From positions 44,442 through 108,441 of the forward strand of contig NZ_MUHD01000001.1 in assembly GCF_002217395.1 (NCBI RefSeq): a stretch of DNA of 64,000 nucleotides, written 5' to 3'. The notes beneath the pieces are model-generated. The model was not told the origin of the DNA. It searched no databases and saw only the letters and a program-made list of their open reading frames with translations. Positions within the stretch are counted from its first letter, which is position 1. Each line of letters begins with the position of its first letter. Shown here in pieces: positions 8,063 to 18,100 of this stretch. The position numbers were made by a program, and so were the translations under genes. This DNA comes from Flavobacterium plurextorum. Lineage in GTDB: Bacteria; Bacteroidota; Bacteroidia; Flavobacteriales; Flavobacteriaceae.

Positions 8063-9052
8063 CTATTTACGCACTGTATTAGGCAGCACTCCAAAGTAAT
8101 CTCTATAAATAGAAGAGAAATAAGTGGTTTTATTATATCCTAACTCATAAGCAACATCGCTGATTAATTTAAAACTGCCGCTTTCTAATAGTTCTTTTGC
8201 GAGGAGCAGTTTTTCAATCTTAAAAAATAACGGCGGACTCATTCCAAATATACTGTTGTATAAAGCTCTATATTTTGTGGGCGACATATTGGCAATATTG
8301 GCTAGGAATTCGATCCCTGGAAACGGAATTAAAAGATTGGATAATAAATGCTGCTGACTTAACATAACTGCTTCAATATCTTTCTCTAAATGAGTTGCCA
8401 TACCGGGCATTTTAGTGTTTAATCTTTCTATTAAATATCCAAGTAAATTGTATGCAGCTCCTTTTAGCAAAAATTCATAATTAGGATTATCAATTTCCCG
8501 CTGTTTTAAAGCATTTAATACTACTTTGCTTCTGCTGTCTATGTGACCGTAAAAGAACATTTTCTTTTTTTTATCATCAAAAACATCTTTAAAATCCTTT
8601 TCAAATTCGGTATCTTTAAAAAATGTTTTTAAATAAGATTTTCTAATAAACAATCTTAAGGTATAGAATCGTTCTCCCACTGTTGAGAGATAACTACTTT
8701 TGATTTTATTATCTACAATCGCGAAACTTAATTTGGATTTATATCCTATTTTATGATTTACATCGTCTATTACATGCTTACTAACACTGTCGCTCAAATC
8801 ATAATAAACGATCCAGAAATCATCCTCAGAAGGTATACGTGTAAATCGAAGTGGTGTATTCATAATTGAATCGACAATAACCACTGAAAAATTTGGGTTA
8901 ATTTCTAAGAAACAGCTTGAACCGCTTGCAACTTCTTCTGGGAAATACATGTTTTCATTAACAATTGTACATCCTAAATCATCAACAAATTTTTGCCGCC
9001 ATTCAGGAGTTAAGTAATACGTATGCTTAAATTCTGGAAGTACTTCGCTCAT
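8063..9052 (-). CDS. AraC-type transcriptional regulator (type A, copy 2)
   Basis: This 329-residue paralogue of the 5527-6531 protein shares IPSEDDFWIVYYDLSD, GYKSKLSFAIVDN, VGERFYTLRLFIRKSYLK and FFYGHIDSRSKV. The AraC-type C-terminus includes FPGIEFLANIANMSPTKYR and ISDVAYELGYNKTTYFSSIY. The gene begins 9 bp after the type-B copy 2 gene and ends at a strong terminator. The conserved gene order and spacing show that the two-gene unit was duplicated as a block. Confidence 0.85.
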   Translation of the reverse strand: MSEVLPEFKHTYYLTPEWRQKFVDDLGCTIVNENMYFPEEVASGSSCFLEINPNFSVVIVDSIMNTPLRFTRIPSEDDFWIVYYDLSDSVSKHVIDDVNHKIGYKSKLSFAIVDNKIKSSYLSTVGERFYTLRLFIRKSYLKTFFKDTEFEKDFKDVFDDKKKKMFFYGHIDSRSKVVLNALKQREIDNPNYEFLLKGAAYNLLGYLIERLNTKMPGMATHLEKDIEAVMLSQQHLLSNLLIPFPGIEFLANIANMSPTKYRALYNSIFGMSPPLFFKIEKLLLAKELLESGSFKLISDVAYELGYNKTTYFSSIYRDYFGVLPNTVRK

Positions 9053-9061
9053 AACCTTTTT

Positions 9062-10042
9062 TTACAATAAACTTTGATACTCTTTTGGGAAAACGCCATA
9101 CTTGCTATTAAATCGTTTGGCAAAATAGGAAATATTAGCATAATTCAATTTATCAGAAACTTCACTTACAGTATATTGTCCCGTTTCTAATAACTCTTTG
9201 GCACGTTCTAACTTACTGTCCGAAAAAAAAGTTCCCGGACTGAATCCAGTAATTTTTGTAAACAGCTTTTTATATTTAGATGGTGACATATGTACTTGCT
9301 CAGCCAAAAATTCTATACCAGGAAAAATTTCTTCAATAATCTTTAGCAATAAAGCTTTTGAAGCAATAATGCCCTTTATGTCATCGCCTATTACTTTACT
9401 AATAATGATTTTTTTCTCTAATAATTGCTCTAGATAATCGCCAATTAAATTATAAACAAGTCCTCTAAAATAAAACTCAAATAAGAAGTTGTCATAGGGT
9501 ATTTTTCTAAAATCATTTAATAAAATAGAACTCTCAGTACTCATTCTTCCCATACTGATAATTGTATTTTTTTTGGTATTAAAAATATCTTTAGTTACCA
9601 ATCTAAGTTTTGGCATCTTATCCATATATTCTTTTAATGCCGTTTTATCGATAAAAACACAGATAACATATGTTCTCGTTCCCTCGTTTACCACATAATC
9701 TGTTTCTAAAGAACTATCCATTATCGCCAAATTATAATCAAATTTACCTACTACAGAAGTTTCATCATCTGCAATAAAATCGATATTATAATTAGTCATA
9801 TAAAAATTCAAGCCTACAAATCTTTTTAAATCATTTTTATACTTTACTAATACCTGTTCCTTATATGTAGTATCAATGAGCATTGCCGAAATTCTTTCCT
9901 CTAATATTAAAACGAAATGTGTACCGGTATAGGTTTCATTATCTCCTTTTATAAAGTCCCCATGAACAGTTCCTCCCATGGCTTCTGCTACTACATCAAT
10001 CCATTTGGTATCAAGAGAGTACACGTGTTGAATAACTTTCAT
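9062..10042 (-). CDS. AraC-type transcriptional regulator (type B, copy 2)
   Basis: This 326-residue paralogue of the 6540-7523 protein begins MKVIQHVYSLDTKWIDVVAEAMGG and shares the GTHFVL, VNEGTRTYVICVF and RMSTES segments. The C-terminal AraC domain has FLAEQVHMSPSKYKKLF and VSEVSDKLNYANISYFAKRF and ends in the identical FPKEYQSLL. It is the first gene of its operon. An 8-bp inverted repeat overlaps its start codon, and the TGTGGYAGT promoter motif of the sister operon is absent upstream, so the two copies are probably regulated differently. Confidence 0.85.
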   Translation of the reverse strand: MKVIQHVYSLDTKWIDVVAEAMGGTVHGDFIKGDNETYTGTHFVLILEERISAMLIDTTYKEQVLVKYKNDLKRFVGLNFYMTNYNIDFIADDETSVVGKFDYNLAIMDSSLETDYVVNEGTRTYVICVFIDKTALKEYMDKMPKLRLVTKDIFNTKKNTIISMGRMSTESSILLNDFRKIPYDNFLFEFYFRGLVYNLIGDYLEQLLEKKIIISKVIGDDIKGIIASKALLLKIIEEIFPGIEFLAEQVHMSPSKYKKLFTKITGFSPGTFFSDSKLERAKELLETGQYTVSEVSDKLNYANISYFAKRFNSKYGVFPKEYQSLL

Positions 10043-10060
10043 AGTAAAAAGATTTACTAT
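10041..10060. promoter_or_regulatory. Palindrome overlapping AraC start codon
   Basis: ATAGTAAA, a 4-nt spacer, then TTTACTAT form a perfect 8-bp inverted repeat whose left end overlaps the ATG at 10042. It could be an operator or a leader hairpin masking the start. No direct evidence separates these options. Confidence 0.35.
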
Positions 10061-10078
10061 AAAATTAATAAATTATCA

Positions 10079-10109
10079 ATAAAAAAACCAGTAAATTAAC
10101 TTCACTGGT
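10079..10109 (-). terminator. Terminator of META-domain gene
   Basis: AACCAGT (10085-10091) pairs with ACTGGTT (10103-10109). The hairpin is followed by a T-run on the minus strand, about 60 nt past the stop codon at 10168. Confidence 0.7.
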
Positions 10110-10167
10110 TTTCTAAATATTCTTTGTAAATCTTTAATCTATTTTAAGATGATTTTGCTGCATTAGT

Positions 10168-11190
10168 TTATTTTGTAATTCCAAACATCATAACTAATCT
10201 ATCATTAAGATAAAAGTTCAAAGTTTGATCTGCTACATCAAAACGCAGGTCTTTACTGTTTAGGTAAGATAGTATTTTTTGTTCTGTTTTATTGCCTTCT
10301 TCACCAATACAAGCCATTGCTGTAACGGCAACATTATTAAAAGAAATACGATCGTCATTACTTTCATAAGTTCCAGCGAAATTATTACAGCCTGTATTTC
10401 CACTTACTTTCTTTTCAGCTGGATTAAATTTAATAGAAGCTTTACCGTAATCCTGTCCAACATTTTCAAGTGCGATTAGTTTCCAATTGTTTTTACCAAT
10501 AAAACTCCAAAGTTCGTTTTGAGTTGGAATAGAAAATTCCATAACAATCTTATTCTTTGAATTTTTGAACTGTACTTTATTGTTTTTCTTTACAATTTTG
10601 AACTTTTTATTTGTTATCGCCGCACTAAAATCTTGTTCTAATTTCATGCTTTCAGGATCACAAGCCATTAAAGTTCCAACAGGAGCAGCTGTTTTGATCT
10701 GATTTTTTGAAGAAAGCTTTGTATACTTTACATTGAAGTTATTACATCCATTTTTACCGCTGATTGTACCAGTTTCATTATTGATGGTAATAAATGCTTT
10801 TCCGTTGTTTATCTTTTTACCATTCAACTGCGTTAAAATCATTTTGGTATCATAAATTCCTTTTTCCTTGTTTACAGGAGTTTTCGAAATAATCTTTTCT
10901 AATTTATAAAGGTATGAAGAAGCATCAGCAGGAATAGGTTCTTGCCTTTTTGTTCTTTTTACCAATAACTCATATCGATTTCCTTTTTCAAAATTAAAAC
11001 CTTCAATATGATTATAAAAAAGCTGCCATTCTTTATCATTGTCATATCTTACCTGAAGACATTCCATAGGACCAACACCTTGACATGGCACTTTACTTTC
11101 TTTCACAAACATTTTTAAACTTTCCTGACCATATGTAAATGTTGATAATAATACTACCACAAAAACATACATACTTTTTAATCTTTTCAT
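10168..11190 (-). CDS. META domain-containing secreted protein (DUF4377 plus two META domains)
   Basis: The 340-residue protein has a signal peptide (about 1-22, ending TFTYGQ). A DUF4377-like segment follows (about 23-105; MFVKESKVPCQGVGPMECLQVR..WQLFYN.IEGF..E.GN.Y.L.V). Two META/HslJ-like domains come next (about 118-215 and 230-340), each with the typical GxNGCNNF or GNTGCNNF core and an MACDPE or MACIGEEG motif. META domains occur in HslJ and in secreted Bacteroidetes proteins; their molecular role is unclear. The gene stands alone between terminators. Confidence 0.85.
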   Translation of the reverse strand: MKRLKSMYVFVVVLLSTFTYGQESLKMFVKESKVPCQGVGPMECLQVRYDNDKEWQLFYNHIEGFNFEKGNRYELLVKRTKRQEPIPADASSYLYKLEKIISKTPVNKEKGIYDTKMILTQLNGKKINNGKAFITINNETGTISGKNGCNNFNVKYTKLSSKNQIKTAAPVGTLMACDPESMKLEQDFSAAITNKKFKIVKKNNKVQFKNSKNKIVMEFSIPTQNELWSFIGKNNWKLIALENVGQDYGKASIKFNPAEKKVSGNTGCNNFAGTYESNDDRISFNNVAVTAMACIGEEGNKTEQKILSYLNSKDLRFDVADQTLNFYLNDRLVMMFGITK

Positions 11191-11373
11191 TGTTTTAATT
11201 TTTAGAATACTGATTATGCATTCTGATTATTCATGTTTTTTCTGCAGGCATGAATTGTGCCATTTTAAAATATAGAATGCTTTTAACTTTTTTTTATCAC
11301 CAATTAATCCCTCTTTTTCTTTAACAATCAAACTACTACATACTGATAATCAACCCATTTAATCAATTAGAAC

Positions 11374-11407
11374 AATAATCTTACGTTTTATTTTATTTAA
11401 GATTATT
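11374..11407 (-). terminator. Hairpin downstream of mechanosensitive channel gene
   Basis: AATAATCTTA pairs perfectly with TAAGATTATT. The hairpin begins about 12 nt past the stop codon on the minus strand. The following sequence is only weakly T-rich, so its terminator role is tentative. Confidence 0.4.
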
Positions 11408-11419
11408 ATAATAGTATTT

Positions 11420-13192
11420 TTATTCTTCTTTTGGCCTAAAACTGCCATCGTCTGGATATTTGAGACTGTCTTTTATTTCTTCGACACGTTTAGGATCAAA
11501 TTTAGGCAGCTGTAATTCATTATTCTCTTTCCATTTTTTAACGGTTTCCGAAATTGCTGCAGCCTTTTCGCTTGACATCGGTGTATCGCGAGCCATATAA
11601 AGTGTTTGCGATGGATAAGCCAAAGATGTTCCGCTTTGTTCTATTATATCCATCATTCGTAATAATATATCTTCCTGCACTTCCTGCGATATTTCAAAAG
11701 TTACGGCTTCTATGTATGCGGTAATCTCAACTTTCAAAGCGTCAGCAGTAATACCTGTAAAGCGTACGATAGGCGGAGAATTTAGCACCGCAGGATGAGC
11801 ATACAATAAAGATCTAAGTTCTACCAATAAATATCGCATTTGATCAGGCGTTGTTTCCATTCTAAAAGTAAATATCGGATTGAAGATAAAACGATCACGA
11901 TGAGCATAATTTTCTATTTTACTCGCTGATAACTGCCCGTTTGGAATCGTTACAATTGTACGTGCAGAAGTACGAAGCGTAGTCGAACGCATTCCGATTG
12001 ATTCTACAGTGCCTTTAATATCATCAACTCGGCAATAATCTCCAACTCTCAATGGCTGATCTGCAATAAGGCTGACACTGCCTACAAAATTTTCTATTGT
12101 TTTTTGCGCTCCTAATGCCAACGCGATACCTCCAATTCCTAATGCTGCAAGTCCAGCGGTAACATCTACGCCAATAATACCAAGTATTGCAATAATACCA
12201 ATTATAACGATGGCTACTTTTGTGGTACGACTTAAAAACAAAACAGCAGAAACGGCAGAAATACGACCGCTTCTATTCATTCTGCTGCGTGTATACATAC
12301 TCACAAAGTCAGTCATTCTCCAAAGCAAAATCAAGAAAGCTAGAATTCCAATTGTCAATATAATAATACTAAAGCGCTGACGAACTACTATAGAAATTCC
12401 CATGCGCTGTGTAAATGCGACAAATAAAATCACCGTAAGATACATATGTATTGGCAGTGAAAAAGCTTCTATAACGGCGTCGCCCTTCTCGCTTGCAGCT
12501 TTTTTCCAAAATTTTTGCACTAGAAAACCAATTACAAAAACCAGCAGCCTGGCAAGCAAATAACATACTAAAGTCATGATTACCACAACCGCCCAATGAC
12601 CAACGGGAACATTTCCTAGTTTTCGCTCTTTTAAAACATCAGGTAATACCCTGTCTAAAAAAGTTTTTTCTCCAGAAATATCAGCTGAAGCAATTGCTTC
12701 AACCGTTTCTGCAGAAAAAAGCCATAATGACGGCTGACTGTCATCGGATTGGTTTTCTAAATAAAGCTGTATTGCTGTTCTGTCTGTAGATATACTTCCC
12801 ACGAGATCAACACCAGTTGCCAAATCATCGTCTATACGTCCAATTTCTTTACTGCTGATGATTGAAGATGGCGAGAAAGTTCCACCCTGATCTAACAACT
12901 GCTGGAAAGTTTTTGCTATACGTATTCTTTCGGCAGTTTTGCGATAGGAACGTTTACTTAGCACCAAATATTGACTGGCACGTAAATAATTTTGATCACC
13001 AAGAGCCTTAATAAATCCGTTAACAGTTCCTTGCGGCGTCCTTCTTCCAAGTGAATCTTCTGGAATTTTCGCTGGTTCTTCAGTTGCTGCTTTGCTCGTA
13101 CCTAACAACTGGGCTGTTCCAGTATTTGGTTTTAACAATACTATCAGAAACAACAACGAATAAGACAGTAAACGCTTTACATTTATAATCAT
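11420..13192 (-). CDS. Mechanosensitive ion channel family protein (MscS type)
   Basis: The 590-residue protein has a signal peptide (about 1-28) and a roughly 160-residue periplasmic N-terminal extension. Four or five transmembrane helices follow (about 195-345). The MscS pore and beta domains are seen in GLAALGIGGIALALGAQKTIENFVG, the glycine/alanine-rich pore helix, then DQPLRVGDYCRVDDIKGTVESIGMRSTTLR and TIPNGQLSASKIENY. A cytoplasmic tail completes it. MscS channels open under membrane tension to release solutes on osmotic downshock. The periplasmic extension makes it longer than E. coli MscS (about 286 residues). Confidence 0.9.
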   Translation of the reverse strand: MIINVKRLLSYSLLFLIVLLKPNTGTAQLLGTSKAATEEPAKIPEDSLGRRTPQGTVNGFIKALGDQNYLRASQYLVLSKRSYRKTAERIRIAKTFQQLLDQGGTFSPSSIISSKEIGRIDDDLATGVDLVGSISTDRTAIQLYLENQSDDSQPSLWLFSAETVEAIASADISGEKTFLDRVLPDVLKERKLGNVPVGHWAVVVIMTLVCYLLARLLVFVIGFLVQKFWKKAASEKGDAVIEAFSLPIHMYLTVILFVAFTQRMGISIVVRQRFSIIILTIGILAFLILLWRMTDFVSMYTRSRMNRSGRISAVSAVLFLSRTTKVAIVIIGIIAILGIIGVDVTAGLAALGIGGIALALGAQKTIENFVGSVSLIADQPLRVGDYCRVDDIKGTVESIGMRSTTLRTSARTIVTIPNGQLSASKIENYAHRDRFIFNPIFTFRMETTPDQMRYLLVELRSLLYAHPAVLNSPPIVRFTGITADALKVEITAYIEAVTFEISQEVQEDILLRMMDIIEQSGTSLAYPSQTLYMARDTPMSSEKAAAISETVKKWKENNELQLPKFDPKRVEEIKDSLKYPDDGSFRPKEE

Positions 13193-13403
13193 GCTCTTAT
13201 TTATTTTACCGATTTAAAATACTAAAAATAAGAAATATAGCAGATAAAAGGAATCTTTTTGATAAGAAAAAAGAAAACTGTCTTGTAATAGTAAAGGCTT
13301 AGAAATAAATAAAATTCAAATTAAGCCCTTTGAATACGGTATCAAAATCATGATATACAAGACTGTAAATATTTAAAACATACCCTATTCGTAGATTTTA
13401 AAG

Positions 13404-13436
13404 CCAAAAAAAAGTCCTAATTCTCATTAGGACTTT
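13404..13436 (-). terminator. Distal terminator of susC/susD operon
   Basis: AAAGTCCTAAT (13411-13421) pairs with ATTAGGACTTT (13426-13436). A seven-nucleotide T-run follows on the minus strand. It lies about 275 nt past the susD-like stop codon, with the inverted-repeat element in between. Confidence 0.7.
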
Positions 13437-13525
13437 TACAAATTGATCACATTGGATCAGGATAGTGATCTATTTGATTTTTTTTTCAATAGAAAGTAAT
13501 ATCCTATTGAATTGTAATTATTCTC

Positions 13526-13661
13526 AACACGCAGAAACATAGCTTTTGCAACCAAAAACTAGACGTTTTACTTTTCCTAAATTCGCATAACTCCTCTATG
13601 TGAAAGGAACATATTTCTTTTTTGTTCACTTTTTAATCTAATACCTATGTTTCTATGTGTT
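13526..13661. repeat. Intergenic inverted-repeat element, family 1 copy 1
   Basis: The ends AACACGCAGAAACATAG (13526-13542) and CTATGTTTCTATGTGTT (13645-13661) are inverted repeats with 15 of 17 matches. The interior (CTATGTGAAAGGAACAT, then a T-rich stretch) is recognisably related to 43333-43489. No coding capacity is seen. Confidence 0.7.
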
Positions 13662-13711
13662 AATTATTTTTTCATTACACTAAAATGTGAACACTCTTTT
13701 TAGAGTCTCGT

Positions 13712-15136
13712 TTATTTTGCATCAAACCATAATTTTGTTGTAAGCAAATCTTTTCCTTGAGCAGAAACTGCTGTTTGATAATTAGATCCGTTCAAAGACT
13801 GCTCTGTTCCTGGATAGAAGAAACGAGACGGAATTTGTCCATCCAAAACTGTAGATGGTCCCGCTTTCAACACAGGATAATCTAGTCTTCTCCATTCTGT
13901 AAAAGCATCAAGACCTTGTCCGTAAAATGCAATCCATTTTTGCGTGCCTATCGATTTAGCATAATTCGAAGCATCATACTTTACAGACGCCTGATTAAGA
14001 TAATTAGAAATAGCAGTCGCATCTGTAATTCCAAATTGATTAAACGACGCGGTAATTGCATTTTTATAAAGCTGCTCTGCGTCTCCCGAAATGTAACCGC
14101 GCGCTGCTGCTTCTGCAAGATTAAATAATACTTCTGAATAAGAAACAATTACAGCTGGCGATGATGAAGTCAGGAAATAAGTTCCCGGCTTTGATGTCTT
14201 CGCAAAACCTTGAGAATTGGCATCACTATTCGTTAATCCATTACCTGCTCCCACATATTTAACTACACTTTTATCGCTTGGCAATTGTGCATAAACAGGT
14301 AAACGCGGATCAGATAACTCTGTTAATTTATCAACCAATGTTTTCGAAACACGAAAATCATCACGCGTTTCAAACCAAGCTGAAGCAGGATTCTGCTGAG
14401 GCGAACTCGTATAGGTAAATTTAAAAGTATCGTTATTGCTGCTCAATACTCCTGCAGCATCTGTAGTTGCATCAATCGCAGCCTGTTTAGCCAAAGCTGG
14501 TTCTTTATCTGAAATTCTCAATGCAATACGCAAACGAAGCGAATTTACCAGTTTTTTCCATTTTGTAATATCTCCTTTGTAAGCCAAATCGCCAGTCACA
14601 GTACCGTTTGTTGTACTTAAAAATGACTGAGCTTGTTTTAAGTCTTCAAGCAATCCTGTATACACTTCTTTTTGTGTGTTATAAGCAGGCGTTACTTTTA
14701 AACCTGCTTCTTTGTAAGGAATACTTCCATAAGCATCTGTCAATAATAAAAATGTCCATGAACGCAGGGTTAATGCAATCCCTTTATAATTGGAATTTGC
14801 CTGTTGATCAGAAAACTTCAAAATCGTATTCAAATCTGTAATCAAAGTGGCATAACCCGTATTCCATAAAGAAGTAAAAGAAGTATTAGACACATCGTAT
14901 CTGTCTGGCTCAGTATATTGAATTTTAGCCCAATGCTGCACAAATAACAAAGACGAATTAAAGTTTGTATTATCTCCCCAATACAAGTCAGCTCCTTGTT
15001 TTAATGTTCCAGTTAACAAATAAGGTGCTAAAGGAGTTTCGGTCGCATTTGGATTTTTATTAATATCATCCAAAGTATCGCTGCAAGACACGAACGTCAA
15101 TGCAAATAGCGTTATATATGATAGTTTTTTAAGCAT
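13712..15136 (-). CDS. SusD/RagB family nutrient-binding outer-membrane lipoprotein
   Basis: The 474-residue protein has a lipoprotein signal with lipobox TFVSC, predicted acylated Cys18. SusD-type features follow: DINKNPNATE near the mature N-terminus, TPR-like helices (LRSWTFLLLTDAYGSIPY; KLVNSLRLRIALRI), the segment PAVIVSYSEVLFNLAEAAARG and WIAFYGQGLDAFTEWRRLDYP near the C-terminus. SusD proteins cap a SusC porin and capture substrate at the surface. The gene lies 12 bp after the susC-like gene. The substrate cannot be inferred because no degradative enzymes are adjacent. Confidence 0.93.
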   Translation of the reverse strand: MLKKLSYITLFALTFVSCSDTLDDINKNPNATETPLAPYLLTGTLKQGADLYWGDNTNFNSSLLFVQHWAKIQYTEPDRYDVSNTSFTSLWNTGYATLITDLNTILKFSDQQANSNYKGIALTLRSWTFLLLTDAYGSIPYKEAGLKVTPAYNTQKEVYTGLLEDLKQAQSFLSTTNGTVTGDLAYKGDITKWKKLVNSLRLRIALRISDKEPALAKQAAIDATTDAAGVLSSNNDTFKFTYTSSPQQNPASAWFETRDDFRVSKTLVDKLTELSDPRLPVYAQLPSDKSVVKYVGAGNGLTNSDANSQGFAKTSKPGTYFLTSSSPAVIVSYSEVLFNLAEAAARGYISGDAEQLYKNAITASFNQFGITDATAISNYLNQASVKYDASNYAKSIGTQKWIAFYGQGLDAFTEWRRLDYPVLKAGPSTVLDGQIPSRFFYPGTEQSLNGSNYQTAVSAQGKDLLTTKLWFDAK

Positions 15137-15148
15137 GATTTCGTGTTT

Positions 15149-18100
15149 TTAAAATTTAAGATTAACATTAAGACTGTAACTTCTTGTTGTTGGTAAAGCT
15201 AAACTCTCCAACCCTTGAGCATTTCCAGTATTGAAAGCTGTTTCAGGATCAATATTTGGCGCATCTTTATAGATAAAGAATAGATTACGACCTACAGCAG
15301 TTATACTTGCAGCTTCTAATCCCAGCTTCTTAACGAATGATTTATTTAAATTGTAAGCTAGTTTTACTTCTCTTAATTTTACAAAAGTTGAGCTGTAGAC
15401 ATAGGCTTCACTAATATTGTATGATGCTTTATAGTATTCCTGTGCACTAATCACTTGATTGTTTGCAGTTCCATCAGCATACACTCCCTTAAAGATCATT
15501 CCGTCATCATATACCGTTACTCCGCTTGGAGCAGTTCCGCCAGCTACTAATGTTTTCGGATTTGCAGTGTTATTACTTGGATAATAGTAACTTAATCCGC
15601 CATTTGCAGCATCACGACCCGGAAGAGTTTGTGCTAATACACCTGTATAATTACCCGTTCTATTAGTTCCTGAAAAAAGCTCTCCGCCTACACTCGCGTC
15701 AACAAGAAATGAAAGTTCGATATTCTTGTAAGTCAATGTATTTGTCACACCTGCAAGATAATCTGGAGTATAATGTCCTAGTACTTTCTTTTGCGGATCA
15801 GCTTTTGGTAATCCGTTTGCTCCTACTACAATATTTCCACTTGCATCACGCTGATATGCTGTACCGTAAAGTGCTCCATAAGCCTGCCCAACAGATGCTA
15901 ATACATCAACACCTCCAGAACTTCCAATGGTATAATTTTGAATTTGTTTGTCATAATCAAGAATTTCAACTTTGCTGATATTCTTAGAATAATTCACACC
16001 AACATTCCATTTAAAATCTTGCGTTTGAATAGGAGTTCCGTCCAATTGAATTTCTATACCACGGTTGTTTATTTTTCCTGCATTGATTAATTGCGAATTA
16101 TAACCGCTTGAAGCTGTAGTTTTTATTTCTAAAATTTGGTCAAAACTATTCGTATTATAATAAGCAGCATCAAAATGCAATCTGTTTTTCCAGAACGAAG
16201 CTTCTACACCAACTTCAGTTGAACGAGTTGTTTCTGGTTTCAAATTCTCATTCAGTTTTTTCTGTGAAGATGTCTGAATAGGATTTCCGTCGAATGCAGT
16301 TTGGAAATTATAAACTGTAGACAATTGATACGGATCTGCATCATTACCAACTTCAGACCAGCCTCCGCGTAGTTTTAAGAAATCAAGCGTATTGCTTTTC
16401 AAATTCAAAGCTTCAGACAACACTAAACTACCATTGATAGACGGGTAAAAATACGAACGGTTGCTGCTCGGTAATGTTGATGACCAATCATTACGAGCCG
16501 TAACATTTACAAAAGCATAATTTTTATATCCAAATTGTGCCGAAGCATATGCACTATACACTCTTAATTTTGATAATGTATTGTATGACGTTAATGGGTC
16601 TCTTGAATTGTTTAATGTATATAAATCAGGAACCGCTAAACGTGGTGCTTTTTGATAATTGTTTGCATCACTGTGATTACGAATATTGAAACCGGCAAGA
16701 GCATCCAAACTAAAATCATCGCTTAGTTTTTTAGTATATGTAAAAATACCTTCCGTATTGCTTTCGCTTACTGTGTAAGCATCTTCGGCATACGATCCAA
16801 AAGGAGTTCCATTTGTACCATATTTAATTTGGTATTTTCTGCGATCGTTATAATAATCAACTCCTGTGCGGAATTTAAAATTAAGTCCGTCTGCCAGTTT
16901 TGCATCCAAATGGATATCTCCTATTAAACGATTACGCTGTTGACTAGTTGTATTGTAATAAGCATTCCAGTATGGATTACTATAGTAACTGTTATTCCAA
17001 TTTACGTCTCTATTATTTCTAAGCTGATTAATATCAACCTGACGACCGAACCAAAGAAACTGCAGCATTACACCAGCAGCACGTGCTCCCATTGGACCAC
17101 CTGGTAAAGCAGGAGCATCTGTAACAATATAATTTCCTGTTACTCCTACTTTTACATTTTTAGATATTTGATAATTAGTGTTAATCGTAAAGTTCGTTTT
17201 ATTTACTTCACTATTTGGCACCGTACCATTTTGTTTTTGATTGTTTATTCCTAAACGGAAATCCGATTTATCATCTGATCTGGCAACAGAAATACTATTA
17301 TCAAAAGTAAGTCCTGTATTAAAAAAGTCTCTCACATTATCCGGATTAGCGACAAAAGGAACTGCCTGACCATTAGAGTAAAATTGAGGAATAAGACGTC
17401 CGTCTAATTTAGGTCCCCAGCTTTCATCAACACCATCGTTAATTCCGCCTCCTTTACCATCTACGTAACTAAATTTTCCGTTTGAACCTTGTCCGAATGA
17501 ATTTTGAAAACTAGGTAAAGTAGCAACTTGTGAAATTGTTATACCCGAGCTAACACTTATCCCAAGTCCTTTTTGACTTTTTCCAGATTTTGTAGTAATA
17601 AGAACAACACCATGTGCTGCACGAGATCCATAAAGCGCTGCCGCGTTAGGTCCTTTCAATACCGTCAATGTTTCAATATCCTGAGGGTTTAAATCTGAAA
17701 TTGCATTTTTAAAATCACGAGTTGCACCTCCAGAATTTAACTGTGAGTTATCTACAGGAACGCCATCTACAACAAATAACGGCTGATTATTTCCTGCGAT
17801 AGAAGTTTCTCCACGAATAATAATACGTGAAGATCCCATATCTCCTTGTGAATTTGTAATACGAACACCTGCCAATTTTCCAGCAAGACTGTTCAAAAAG
17901 TTTGTTTCTTTTGTATCTGCTATATCCTTGTTCTTAAGTGACTGCGTAGTATATCCTAAAGATTTCTTTTCTTTTGTAATTCCTAGTGCCGTAACCACAA
18001 CTTCTGACAGTACATTTTGCTCTTCGGTAAGATCAATAATAACTGAATTTTGATTAACTACAACTTCCCTTTTTTTATAACCCAAATAGCTAACTACTAA

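Larger units (their letters stand above)
13193..13711. other. 519-bp intergenic region
   Basis: This stretch lies between the mechanosensitive channel gene and the 3' end of the susD-like gene. It contains an AT-rich segment upstream of the channel, a strong terminator at 13404-13436 and an inverted-repeat element at 13526-13661. No coding sequence is visible. Confidence 0.6.

Noticed and set aside
11329..11338. ACTACTACAT, a near match to the regulon box, upstream of the META-domain gene
   Set aside because: The GGCAAAA -7 segment is missing at the required 30-nt distance and the TAAAATCA element is not in register.
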